From: JBFKMV01 sp041629655
GTDB taxonomy: Bacteria; Acidobacteriota; Polarisedimenticolia; Polarisedimenticolales; Polarisedimenticolaceae
Assembly (NCBI GenBank): GCA_041629655.1
Contig: JBFKMV010000104.1
Location: 1-17,720, forward strand
Length of the DNA stretch: 17,720 bases
Direction: 5' to 3'
In this document: piece after piece, positions 7,788 through 14,551 of the stretch
Numbering within the stretch: position 1 is the stretch's first letter
How the letters are laid out: the number at the start of each line of letters is the position of its first letter
Program-made: the position numbers and the translations under genes
Notes under the pieces: generated by a model
Told to the model about the DNA's origin: nothing
Databases searched by the model: none
Seen by the model: the letters and a program-made list of their open reading frames with translations, nothing else

Positions 7788-7823
7788 CTGTCAAGATGTC
7801 AGCACGACCTGCGGATCTGTCGG
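7788..7823 (+). promoter_or_regulatory. Tandem upstream activator sites for the rightward cytochrome operon
   Basis: The distal site CTGTCAAGATGTCAG (7788-7802) matches the distal site of the molybdopterin operon at 11 of 15 positions and keeps the CTGNCA-N3-TGNCAG form. A weaker copy, CTGCGGATCTGTCGG, begins exactly 21 bp later at 7809. The distal site begins 148 bp before the -24 GG of the downstream promoter, the same offset as in the leftward operon. It is also only 21 bp from the kinase start codon, so binding here could affect expression of the kinase and regulator genes. Confidence 0.72.
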
Positions 7824-7934
7824 GTCCAGTTCCTTGCCGGCTGCCGGGATGGCGGTTCCGACCGGGGCGGGTCGCGGGCCGGTTCCCGCGTCGTCCGGGC
7901 CCTTTCTCGCCGTCGTTTGCCGGCGGCCGTTCCG

Positions 7935-7950
7935 TGGTACCGAACTTGCT
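7935..7950 (+). promoter_or_regulatory. Sigma54 (-24/-12) promoter of the multihaem cytochrome operon
   Basis: TGGTACCGAACTTGCT fits the TGGCAC-N5-TTGC consensus, with GG at 7936-7937 and GC at 7948-7949 separated by 10 bp; the C-to-T change in the -24 box is the only departure. The predicted start near 7961 leaves a leader of about 68 nt before the ATG at 8029. The core GGTACCGA...TTGCT is shared with the minus-strand promoter at 4335-4348. Confidence 0.85.
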
Positions 7951-8028
7951 GCCCGCCCCACCAGGTCGGGGGTCGCGTGCCCTCGGAAAAGCCGACCGGA
8001 CGCCGCGACCCGGCCGAGGGGGTGCCCG

Positions 8029-9165
8029 ATGAAGCGTTGGCGAGCGACGGCGCTGCTGCTCTCGATGCTCGGGCCCGCGGCGTTCGCCGGGCAGACCGGC
8101 CCCGAGCTGCGCACGGACACCTTCAACTCGAGCGCGCTGTGCGGCGAGTGCCACCAGGAGATCCACGCGATGTGGCAGCGCTCGATGCACAGCCTGGCCC
8201 TCTCCGACCCGGTCTTCGAGGTCGCGTTCCTGGAGGCCTACCGGGACAGCGGTCCCGTGGCCGAGCAGATCTGCCTGGACTGTCACGCCCCGGTCGCCGC
8301 GATGACGGGCGACTGGAAGCTCGAAAACCCCGTGAGTCGCGAGGGCATCACTTGCGACTTTTGCCATTCGGTGGCCGCGGTGGATCTGTCGCGGACCGAG
8401 CGCCGGTTCCGCGTGGTCCACGACGGGGCCAAGCGCGGCCCGCTGGCGGATGCAGAATCCCCGGTGCACGGGGTCGTCCGCTCGACGCTGCACGAGTCTG
8501 CCGAGTTCTGCGCCGGCTGCCACGAGTACACCAACCCGCTCGGCGTGCCGGTACTGACCACGTTCAGCGAGTGGCAGGCCAGCCCCCAGGGCAAGCGGGG
8601 CAAGACCTGCCAGCAATGTCACATGCCGCCGACCCCGGGTCGCACCGTGAAGGCGGGGCTCGGAGCGAAGGTCCGGCAGAACATCAATCTGCACAACATC
8701 TCGGGGATGCACTCGGTCGAGCAGGTCCGCAAGGCGGCGACGGCGCGGCTCGTCGAGCTGCGCCGGACGAACAGCGACGAGATCGAGGTGGAGGTCGAGG
8801 TCGCGAACATCGGCTCCGGACACTGCATCCCGACGGGCCTTCCGACGCGCAAGCTCGTGCTCGAGCTGACGCTGCTCGACGGCGTGCGCCCGGTGCGCCG
8901 CTTCGAGCGCATCTACGAGAAGGTGATGCTGGACGAATCCGGCCGCAGGATCACGGAGGACCACCGGGTGCTGATGGCGGCCGCCCGGCTGGGGGAGGAC
9001 ACGCGGCTGCTGCCGGGTGAGCGGCGGCGCGAGGTGTTCTACGCGCGCTTGCCCGGAGCGGAATCCCTGCGTGCGGAGCTTCGGCTGCGCTACGTCTACG
9101 AACCGAAGATCTTCTCGCGCGAGCGCATCTCGATCGAGATGGCGTTCGACGATACCCCGGATTGA
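8029..9165 (+). CDS. Secreted pentahaem cytochrome c (cytochrome c554-like) with C-terminal beta domain
   Basis: Periplasmic electron carrier or multihaem enzyme of 378 aa. A Sec signal peptide (MKRWRATALLLSMLGPAAFA, cleavage about 20/21) is followed by five CxxCH motifs at 38-42, 82-86, 109-113, 161-165 and 194-198, spaced as in cytochrome c554-type proteins. Residues from about 235 lack haem motifs and look beta-rich. They contain NIGSGHCIPTGLPTR (260-274), a variant of the GHxxPTGxPxR block often found at the end of such cytochromes, whose His may reach a haem; here a Cys follows the His. The ATG at 8029 was chosen because it has a GAGGGGGTG ribosome-binding site and starts the signal peptide, although the frame is open far upstream. 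It is the first gene behind the sigma54 promoter. The exact substrate or partner is unknown; co-regulation suggests exchange with the molybdopterin complex. Confidence 0.9.
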   Translation: MKRWRATALLLSMLGPAAFAGQTGPELRTDTFNSSALCGECHQEIHAMWQRSMHSLALSDPVFEVAFLEAYRDSGPVAEQICLDCHAPVAAMTGDWKLENPVSREGITCDFCHSVAAVDLSRTERRFRVVHDGAKRGPLADAESPVHGVVRSTLHESAEFCAGCHEYTNPLGVPVLTTFSEWQASPQGKRGKTCQQCHMPPTPGRTVKAGLGAKVRQNINLHNISGMHSVEQVRKAATARLVELRRTNSDEIEVEVEVANIGSGHCIPTGLPTRKLVLELTLLDGVRPVRRFERIYEKVMLDESGRRITEDHRVLMAAARLGEDTRLLPGERRREVFYARLPGAESLRAELRLRYVYEPKIFSRERISIEMAFDDTPD

Positions 9166-9176
9166 GGAGGGACACG

Positions 9177-10208
9177 ATGTTTCATCACGGGTCGGCGGCA
9201 CGGAAGGCGGGGGTCACGGTCCTGATCGCGGTGGGAGCCCTGATCGTTCTGGGCGGGGACACCCGGGCGTATAACAAGTACGCGGACGACGCCGCTCCGG
9301 ATCCGGACGCGACGAATTGCTCTGCGTGTCACGGGCCGTTCAACTCGGGCGTCAACTACACCGAGATGGAGCCGGGGGGAGGCGCGTGGTCCAACGACTT
9401 GATGACCACCCACAGCGACACGTTCCTGAACGGCGACTGCGACACCTGTCATTCGACGGGCGGCCGGACGCCGGTGTTCCTCAACAGCTCCCGGGGTGGC
9501 GACGGGCTGGCGGCAATCTCCTGCGTCGGCTGCCACGGCCGGCTGGAGGACGCCACCGCCGGAACGGACGGTGCCGGGGCGGGGCTGCGCCGGCACCACA
9601 TCAACGCCGGAGCCTCGGACTGCTGGGAGCCGTGCCACAACCATCTCGACTCCGATCCCGGCGCGACGCCGCCGGTGCTCGTCGGAGAGAACGTGTTGCC
9701 CGAGTACTACAAGAACCCGGGCGTCGGCCACAACATCCCGACGAGTGCCTGCGACAGCAGCGAGAACCTCGGCGGAAGCAGCAACGAGCAGGACAACGAC
9801 GGCGACCTGCTGTACGAAGGTGCCGACCCGGACTGCCCGTGCATCGCCGGTGCGACGCCCGGCGAGGTCTCGGGCTCCGGGCTGCCGCAGCTGCTCGTCA
9901 CGGCCCACGACAGCGTGGCCGGCAGGATCACCGTCTCCTACGCGCCGGCCTGCTGTGCCCAGGACAACAACTTCTACTTCGGCTTCCTCAACGACCTGCC
10001 GGCGTTCAACTACGCGGGACGGGCTTGCGGGATCCTCAACACGGGCACCTACGAGTGGACCTACCCGGCCGACCAGGAGCTGTACTACTTCGTGGTCGTC
10101 GGCCAGGACGGCGTCGTCGAGGGCTCGTACGGCACCAAGAGCGACGGCGGCGAGCGCGACGAGGACGTCGTGTGCGAGCCGCTGATGATCGTGGACGAGT
10201 GTAGCTAG
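9177..10208 (+). CDS. Secreted three- or four-haem c-type cytochrome with a Ca-binding-like linker
   Basis: Exported haem protein of 343 aa that I do not recognise as a named family. A signal sequence (ATG at 9177, hydrophobic stretch about 11-27) precedes CxxCH motifs at 48-52, 89-93 and 116-120. A fourth, non-standard CWEPCH (149-154, C-x3-C-H) follows. Near 203-222 the run NEQDNDGD, then GADPDC, resembles the DxDxDG calcium-binding repeats of secreted proteins of Acidobacteriota and Myxococcota. The remaining C-terminal part (about 230-343) is cysteine-containing, aromatic and probably a beta domain. The start has GAGGAGG as ribosome-binding site and lies 11 bp after the upstream cytochrome stop, so the two are one transcript. 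Likely an extracytoplasmic electron-transfer partner of the upstream cytochrome; that role is inferred from neighbourhood only. Confidence 0.85.
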   Translation: MFHHGSAARKAGVTVLIAVGALIVLGGDTRAYNKYADDAAPDPDATNCSACHGPFNSGVNYTEMEPGGGAWSNDLMTTHSDTFLNGDCDTCHSTGGRTPVFLNSSRGGDGLAAISCVGCHGRLEDATAGTDGAGAGLRRHHINAGASDCWEPCHNHLDSDPGATPPVLVGENVLPEYYKNPGVGHNIPTSACDSSENLGGSSNEQDNDGDLLYEGADPDCPCIAGATPGEVSGSGLPQLLVTAHDSVAGRITVSYAPACCAQDNNFYFGFLNDLPAFNYAGRACGILNTGTYEWTYPADQELYYFVVVGQDGVVEGSYGTKSDGGERDEDVVCEPLMIVDECS

Positions 10209-10236
10209 GGGGAAGGCGAGCCAGGGAGCCTCCCCC
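10208..10236 (+). terminator. Possible terminator hairpin between convergent genes
   Basis: Arms GGGGGAAGGC (10208-10217) and GCCTCCCCC (10228-10236) pair with one bulged base around a 10-nt loop, directly after the cytochrome stop and before the convergent DUF3179 gene. There is no T-run on either side, so intrinsic termination is only plausible. Confidence 0.4.
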
Positions 10237-10262
10237 GGGCGCGAATATGGCCGGGCGCCGGC

Positions 10263-11210
10263 TCAGCGCTTGCGCAGCGTCGTCTTCAGCGTCAACTCCT
10301 TCCCCTCGCGCACGACGACCAGCTCGACCGTGTCCCCGGCGCTGAGTTCGCCCAGGATCGTGCGCAGGTCGCGCCGCTCCGCGACGGCGTGGCCGCCGAA
10401 GCTGCGCAACAGGTCCCCGGCCAGGAGGCCGGCCTCGGCCGCGGGGGATCCCTCCATCACGCCGCGGACCTTCACGCCAGCGTCGGTGTCCTCCAACCCG
10501 ACGCCGAGCGTCGGACGGTTGAGCATCCTGTAGTCGTGCTCCGTGGGAAGCAGGATCGTGGAGCCGGGGTGCGCCTCGAGCCACTCCCCGAGCGGAACCG
10601 GGGCCGGCTCCTGGAGGAACGGGACCGCGGCGCCCTTGCGCGCGCCGCCGACCGCCTCCAGCGCCGTCTCGCTGGGGTACCACACCGAGTTCGAGCCGCG
10701 GTCGTAGAGCACGAAGACGTGGTCCATGGTGTAGCCGGCGGTGCCGAACTCCACCGCTCGTCCGTCGATCTCGCGGGTGCCGACCGCACCCAATTGGGCC
10801 AGCGGTCACCACAGGACGGCGTAGGCCTTGCCGCCGAACTCGTCGTTGACCACCTCGTGCATGTCCATCACGGAGACCGGGTAGGCGCGGGCGATGCCGT
10901 CGATGGCGACGCCGAGCACCGGGGTCTCGCGCGTGACGCCGCGGGCGGCCAGGCGCGGGTCGTCGAGAGTCACGAACTCGGGATCGTCGATGGAGGGGAT
11001 GGTGTCCTTGCCGATGCCGAACTGGAAGCGGTGTGGGTCGATGGTCGAGCCGGTCATGTCGAACCACTCCACCGTGCCGTCCGGGCTCTCCCCGGCCCAC
11101 AGCAGGCGGCGGCCGTCCCGCTCCACGATCGGCCGTTCGTGCCGGTCGGGGATCACCTCGGCGGCCGCCGGTGCGCCGGCCAGGCCCAGTAACATGAGAA
11201 GTAGTGTCAT
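10263..11210 (-). CDS. Probable selenoprotein: DUF3179 domain with in-frame TGA (Sec135), fused to PDZ domain
   Basis: Read through one TGA (10806-10808) this frame encodes 315 aa. A signal peptide (MTLLLMLLGLAGAPAAA, start at 11210 with GGAGGGGAGG ribosome-binding site) leads into a DUF3179 domain with the hallmarks IPSIDDPEF (71-79), VLGV (98-101) and MHEVVND (117-123). The TGA is codon 135, in AVLW-U-PLA, exactly where ordinary members have the first Cys of CPLC; the second Cys is Ala. After it the domain continues without a frame change (DGRAVEFGTAGYTMD, LYDRGSNSVW) and ends in a PDZ domain at about 234-315 (SPAAEAGLLAGDLLRSFGG). A SECIS-like hairpin follows the TGA. Conservation on both sides and the site of the stop argue against a pseudogene. 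DUF3179 function is unknown; a periplasmic thiol/selenol redox role is inference. Conventional calling gives two fragments of 134 and 176 codons. Confidence 0.82.
10774..10808 (-). promoter_or_regulatory. Candidate bacterial SECIS element after the TGA codon
   Basis: Downstream of the TGA (10808-10806) the transcript can form GGGUGC (10791-10786) / GCACCC (10780-10775), six Watson-Crick pairs, extended by one U-G pair. The apical loop GGUCG starts 20 nt after the UGA. The GGUC loop is the same as that of the E. coli fdhF SECIS as I recall it, and a G at the loop start at 16-37 nt from UGA fits the bacterial SECIS model. A competing hairpin pairs GACCGC at the UGA itself with GCGGUC (10787-10782), so folding needs to be computed. 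Confidence 0.7.
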
Positions 11211-11222
11211 TCGGCCTCCCCT

Positions 11223-11241
11223 CCGCGGCGTTGCGCCGCGG
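11223..11241. promoter_or_regulatory. Perfect hairpin in the divergent region upstream of the DUF3179 gene
   Basis: CCGCGGCG (11223-11230) and CGCCGCGG (11234-11241) form a perfect 8-bp inverted repeat around TTG, beginning 13 bp upstream of the DUF3179 start codon. A second perfect palindrome, GGACCCGGGTCC, lies at 11279-11290. They could be an operator or a leader structure for either divergent gene; in such GC-rich DNA chance is a real alternative. No convincing -35/-10 pair was seen in this gap. Confidence 0.35.
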
Positions 11242-11347
11242 CAACGACAACGGCGCGGACCGGCCGTACATTCCCGAGGGACCCGGGTCCGCTTCCGGGT
11301 TGACCGCGGCCGCCCGGCACCGCATGATTATCGATGAGGAGGGCCAC

Positions 11348-11731
11348 GTGGGCGTCGCGAGGCAGCACGGAGAGGGCGACTGGGCGCGCACGCTCGACGC
11401 CATCACCCAGTGCGCCGAGCGGCTGCCGGTGACCCGCAAGCAGGACCTCGAGCCCGGCGACTGCGTGATCGTCTCCACCCGCAACTCGGTCTACCGCCTG
11501 CAGGCCCTGGGCGGGAACCTGTTCCACGCCTCCGGCGGCTGGTTCGAGAAGAACCCGGTGCAGCGTACGGTCACGATCAACGGCTGCACCTTCGGCGGCC
11601 CGGCGATCTGCACCGACATCGTCGCCGCCAACGGCCTGTTCCTCGAGTTCGGCAACAACGTCACCACCACGCGGATCCAGGACGTGCGGGTGCTGCGGCT
11701 GGGCCGCGAGCCGGCCCCCGTCCTGCACTGA
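11348..11731 (+). CDS. Small conserved-looking protein of unknown function
   Basis: I do not recognise this 127-aa protein. It has no signal peptide or membrane segment and is probably cytoplasmic. Its composition suggests a small beta-rich fold, with blocks such as DLEPGDCVIVSTRNSVYRLQ, NGCTFGGPAICTDIV and GLFLEFGNNVTTTRIQ. Strong G/C preference at third positions supports coding on this strand rather than on the overlapping antisense frame. I chose GTG at 11348 because GAGGAGG sits 5 nt before it. An ATG eight codons upstream (11324) is possible but has no ribosome-binding site. It is divergent from the DUF3179 gene and 56 bp before the kinase gene, with an inverted repeat (CGACCCG-AC-CGGGTCG, 11751-11766) in that gap. 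Confidence 0.7.
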   Translation: MGVARQHGEGDWARTLDAITQCAERLPVTRKQDLEPGDCVIVSTRNSVYRLQALGGNLFHASGGWFEKNPVQRTVTINGCTFGGPAICTDIVAANGLFLEFGNNVTTTRIQDVRVLRLGREPAPVLH

Positions 11732-11787
11732 CCTTCCGGCTCTCCCGGCGCGACCCGACCGGGTCGGCCCTGGGGTAAGATCCGCCG

Positions 11788-14436
11788 ATGCAACCCGGCC
11801 AGAACCTGCTCCACTACCGCCTCGTCGACAAGCTCGGCGAGGGCGGGATGGGCGTGGTGTGGAAGGCCAACGACACCACGCTGGGGCGCGACGTCGCGAT
11901 CAAGCTGTTGCCGCAGGCGCTGTCCACCGACGCCGAGCGCCTGGCCCGGTTCGAGCTGGAGGCCCGCTCGCTGGCCGCGCTGAACAACCCGCACATCGCC
12001 GCGATCTACGGGCTGCACGAGGTCGAGGGGCAACGCTTCATCGCCATGGAGTACGTCCAGGGCGAGGACCTGGCGAAACTGCTGAAGCGCGGCCCGCTGC
12101 GGATCGAGGACGCGGTGGCGATCGCGCGGGCCGTCGCCGAGGCGCTGTCCACGGCCCACGCCAGCGGCGTGGTGCACCGCGACCTCAAGCCGGCCAACGT
12201 GATGCTGACCCCCGACGGCGAGCCGAAGGTGCTCGACTTCGGGCTGGCCAAGGCGGTCGCGCCGGAGCCGACCGCTTCCGGGAGCCAGCCGTCGGGGCCT
12301 TCGCTGTCGCCGACCCTGACCTCGCTCGGCACCGTCGCCGGCGTGATCCTGGGCACCGCCGCGTACATGAGCCCCGAGCAGGCGCGCGGGCGTCCGGTGG
12401 ACCGGCGCGCCGACCTGTGGGCGCTGGGTGCGATGCTGTACGAGATGCTGACCGGCAAGGCGCCCTTCGAGGGCGAGACGATCTCGGACACGCTGGCCTC
12501 GGTGCTGAAGACCGAGCCCGACTGGGACGCGCTGCCGGCGGAGACTCCACCGGCGGTGCGACGCGTGGTGCGGCGGTGCCTGGAGAAAGACCCCAGAAAC
12601 CGCCTGCACGACGCGGCGGACGCGCGGATCGAGCTGGCGCAGGCGTTCGACGAGGACGAGGCCGGCGTGGCGGCGAGCGGTGCCGCGGCGCGGCGTTCGC
12701 CCTGGCCGCTGGCCGCCGGCGTTGCGCTGGCGCTGGTCGGCGGCGCGGTGCTCGGCTACGCGCTGCGCGGCGGCGGGACGACGGAGGCGCCGCGCAACCG
12801 GATCGTCGCGACGCTCACGGCGCCTCCCGACGTCACCGTCGATGTGCGCATGCTGTCGCTGGCGCTGTCCCCGGACGGCGAGCAGCTCGCGTTCGTCGGC
12901 GTCGACGCCGCGGGCCGCTCCCACCTCTACGTGCGCCGGCTCGACGCCGGCGACGCCCGACGTCTCGACGGGACCGAGGGCGCGCGTACGCCGTTCTGGT
13001 CGCCCGACGGCCGGGAGATCGGCTTCCACAGCGGCACGCGCCTGTCGCGCGTCCCCGCCGAGGGCGGCACGCCGCGGGTGATCGCCGAAGCCAACGGCCG
13101 CACCGGGGCCTGGGGCGCCGACGGCACGATCCTGTTCTCGACGCTGTCCCAGGGCGAGCCGATGCTCGGACCGCTGCTGCGCGTCCAGGCGGAGGGCGGG
13201 GCCGTCGAGATCGTCGAGGGGACCCAGGTCGGCCGCCAATGCCGGTCGATGGCGCCGCAGTTCCTGGCCGACGGACGGCACTTCATCTACCAGGTCGAGG
13301 ACCTGGAGGGTGACCGGGGCGGGGTGTACCTGGGAGAGCTGGGCTCGACCGAGGTCACCCGCCTGATCGACGGCCTGTGGAACGCCGCCTGGGGCGACGG
13401 CCGGCTGGTCTACGTCAAGGACGACATGTTGATGACCCAGCCGCTCGACCTGCGAGCGCGCCGGCTGACCGGCGAGCCGCGCCGCGTGGCCGGCCCGGTG
13501 GTGCGGCAGAACTACCCGTTCCACGGCTTCTTCGCCACCGCGTTGACCGGCGGCCGCCTGGTCTACCTGCACGGCGACCAGTCGGCGGGGCTGGCCGAGG
13601 TGGTGTGGGTCGACCGCACGGGAACCGAGCTCGGGCGCCCCGGGATCCAGGGCGACCTCTACAACCCGCGCCTGTCCCGCGACGGACGCCGGCTGGTGCT
13701 CGACGTGTCGACCAAGGAGACCCACGGCGACATCTGGATCTTCGACCTGGCGCGCGGCTCCTCGCGGCGCCTGACGCGGGACCCGGTCGACGAGTCGCGG
13801 CCGGTGTGGCTGCCCGACGAGTCGCGGGTCGTGTTCTTCCGCGTCCCGGACCTCTACGCCATCGACGCCGGCGGCGGCGCGGAGGCGCAGGCGATCCTGC
13901 GCAACGACAACGGCAAGATCATGTGCGACGTCTCGCCCGACGGCCGCTGGGCGATGTTCTTCGAGCGCGACGCGGACGGCGCGAACCTGCGCGTGGTCGA
14001 CATCGGCACCGGCGAGGACCGCGACTGGCTGCGCACGGACCACGACGAGATCGACGGCCGCTTCTCGCCCGACGGCCGCTGGGTGGCCTACGTGTCCAAC
14101 GAGTCGGGCGACAACGAGATCTACGTCGACCGTTTTCCCGAACGCGACGAGCGGTTTCGCGTCTCGACCGCGGGCGGAAGCTGGCCGGTGTGGAGGCGCG
14201 ACGGCAGGGAGCTGTTCTACGTCTCGCCGACCGGGGACCTGATGGCGGTGCCGGTGGACATGGACTCCGAGCGCGACCCCGTCGGCACGCCGCAGAAGCT
14301 GTTCGCGACGCGGCTGCGCCGCGAGTACTTCGACGTCTCGCCGGACGGGCAGCGCTTCATGCTGCTGCAGCTGCTGGATCCCAAGGTCTCGGCGCTGACA
14401 CTGATCCAGAACTGGGGCGAGGGCGCCGGCGGCTGA
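11788..14436 (+). CDS. Transmembrane Ser/Thr protein kinase (PknB type) with C-terminal TolB/WD40-like beta-propeller
   Basis: Signalling kinase of 882 aa. The N-terminal kinase domain (about 10-285) is complete: glycine loop GEGGMG (17-22), VAIK lysine K39, alphaC glutamate about E58, catalytic HRDLKPAN (130-137, D132), DFG (150-152) and the SPE triplet (195-197). A Ser/Thr-rich activation segment (about 160-182) is a likely autophosphorylation site. One membrane span lies at about 306-325. The remainder (about 335-880) is an exported repeat region with SPDG-type strands recurring, for example LALSPDGEQLAFVG, DVSPDGRWAMFF, RFSPDGRWVAYVS and DVSPDGQRFMLL, as in TolB/WD40-like propellers. This architecture is very common in Acidobacteriota and relatives. 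The propeller probably senses an extracytoplasmic signal. Start ATG at 11788 is the first Met and begins the canonical N-lobe. The substrate is unknown and no link to the redox genes is visible. Confidence 0.94.
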   Translation: MQPGQNLLHYRLVDKLGEGGMGVVWKANDTTLGRDVAIKLLPQALSTDAERLARFELEARSLAALNNPHIAAIYGLHEVEGQRFIAMEYVQGEDLAKLLKRGPLRIEDAVAIARAVAEALSTAHASGVVHRDLKPANVMLTPDGEPKVLDFGLAKAVAPEPTASGSQPSGPSLSPTLTSLGTVAGVILGTAAYMSPEQARGRPVDRRADLWALGAMLYEMLTGKAPFEGETISDTLASVLKTEPDWDALPAETPPAVRRVVRRCLEKDPRNRLHDAADARIELAQAFDEDEAGVAASGAAARRSPWPLAAGVALALVGGAVLGYALRGGGTTEAPRNRIVATLTAPPDVTVDVRMLSLALSPDGEQLAFVGVDAAGRSHLYVRRLDAGDARRLDGTEGARTPFWSPDGREIGFHSGTRLSRVPAEGGTPRVIAEANGRTGAWGADGTILFSTLSQGEPMLGPLLRVQAEGGAVEIVEGTQVGRQCRSMAPQFLADGRHFIYQVEDLEGDRGGVYLGELGSTEVTRLIDGLWNAAWGDGRLVYVKDDMLMTQPLDLRARRLTGEPRRVAGPVVRQNYPFHGFFATALTGGRLVYLHGDQSAGLAEVVWVDRTGTELGRPGIQGDLYNPRLSRDGRRLVLDVSTKETHGDIWIFDLARGSSRRLTRDPVDESRPVWLPDESRVVFFRVPDLYAIDAGGGAEAQAILRNDNGKIMCDVSPDGRWAMFFERDADGANLRVVDIGTGEDRDWLRTDHDEIDGRFSPDGRWVAYVSNESGDNEIYVDRFPERDERFRVSTAGGSWPVWRRDGRELFYVSPTGDLMAVPVDMDSERDPVGTPQKLFATRLRREYFDVSPDGQRFMLLQLLDPKVSALTLIQNWGEGAGG

Positions 14437-14446
14437 GGTTGTGAAA

Positions 14447-14459
14447 CGGGAACATCCCG
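14447..14459 (+). terminator. Weak hairpin after the kinase gene
   Basis: CGGGA-ACA-TCCCG (14447-14459) forms a short 5-bp stem 10 bp after the kinase stop. It is followed by CAAGCGTTTCT, not a true T-run, so terminator activity is uncertain. Confidence 0.3.
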
Positions 14460-14484
14460 CAAGCGTTTCTGCGCGCGGAAAACG

Positions 14485-14514
14485 TTGACACGCCGGGTCG
14501 CGGTCCGGTTAGAT
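14485..14514 (+). promoter_or_regulatory. Sigma70-type promoter candidate for the subtilase gene
   Basis: A perfect -35 TTGACA (14485-14490) is followed after 18 bp by TTAGAT (14509-14514), or after 19 bp by TAGATT, as a weak -10. The local stretch is more AT-rich than its surroundings, and the start codon follows 37 bp after the -10. It is the best housekeeping-type promoter in the window. Confidence 0.55.
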
Positions 14515-14551
14515 TTGCATCCACGCCGAACGGATTCGGGGGGTGCAAAGC

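Noticed and set aside
7788..7793. TTGACA on the minus strand as a -35 box for the kinase gene
   Set aside because: It is only about 22 bp from the start codon and has no -10 at 16-19 bp; it is better explained as part of the activator dyad.
4507..9201. A minus-strand open frame of 1564 codons spanning the regulator, antisense regions and the cytochrome
   Set aside because: Only its last 449 codons make a recognisable protein. The rest is antisense or out of frame to the kinase and the pentahaem cytochrome and is low-complexity Arg/Pro/Ala-rich, an artefact of high GC.
10806..10808. Reading the TGA in the DUF3179 gene as a true stop (pseudogene or two genes)
   Set aside because: The frame is uninterrupted, the downstream DUF3179 and PDZ blocks are intact, the stop sits on a conserved Cys position, and a SECIS-like hairpin follows. 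The downstream half has no credible start of its own.
11491..14043. A minus-strand open frame of 850 codons opposite the Ser/Thr kinase
   Set aside because: Shadow of the kinase gene; the composition is Arg/Ala/Val/His repeats without motifs, while the plus strand has all kinase residues.
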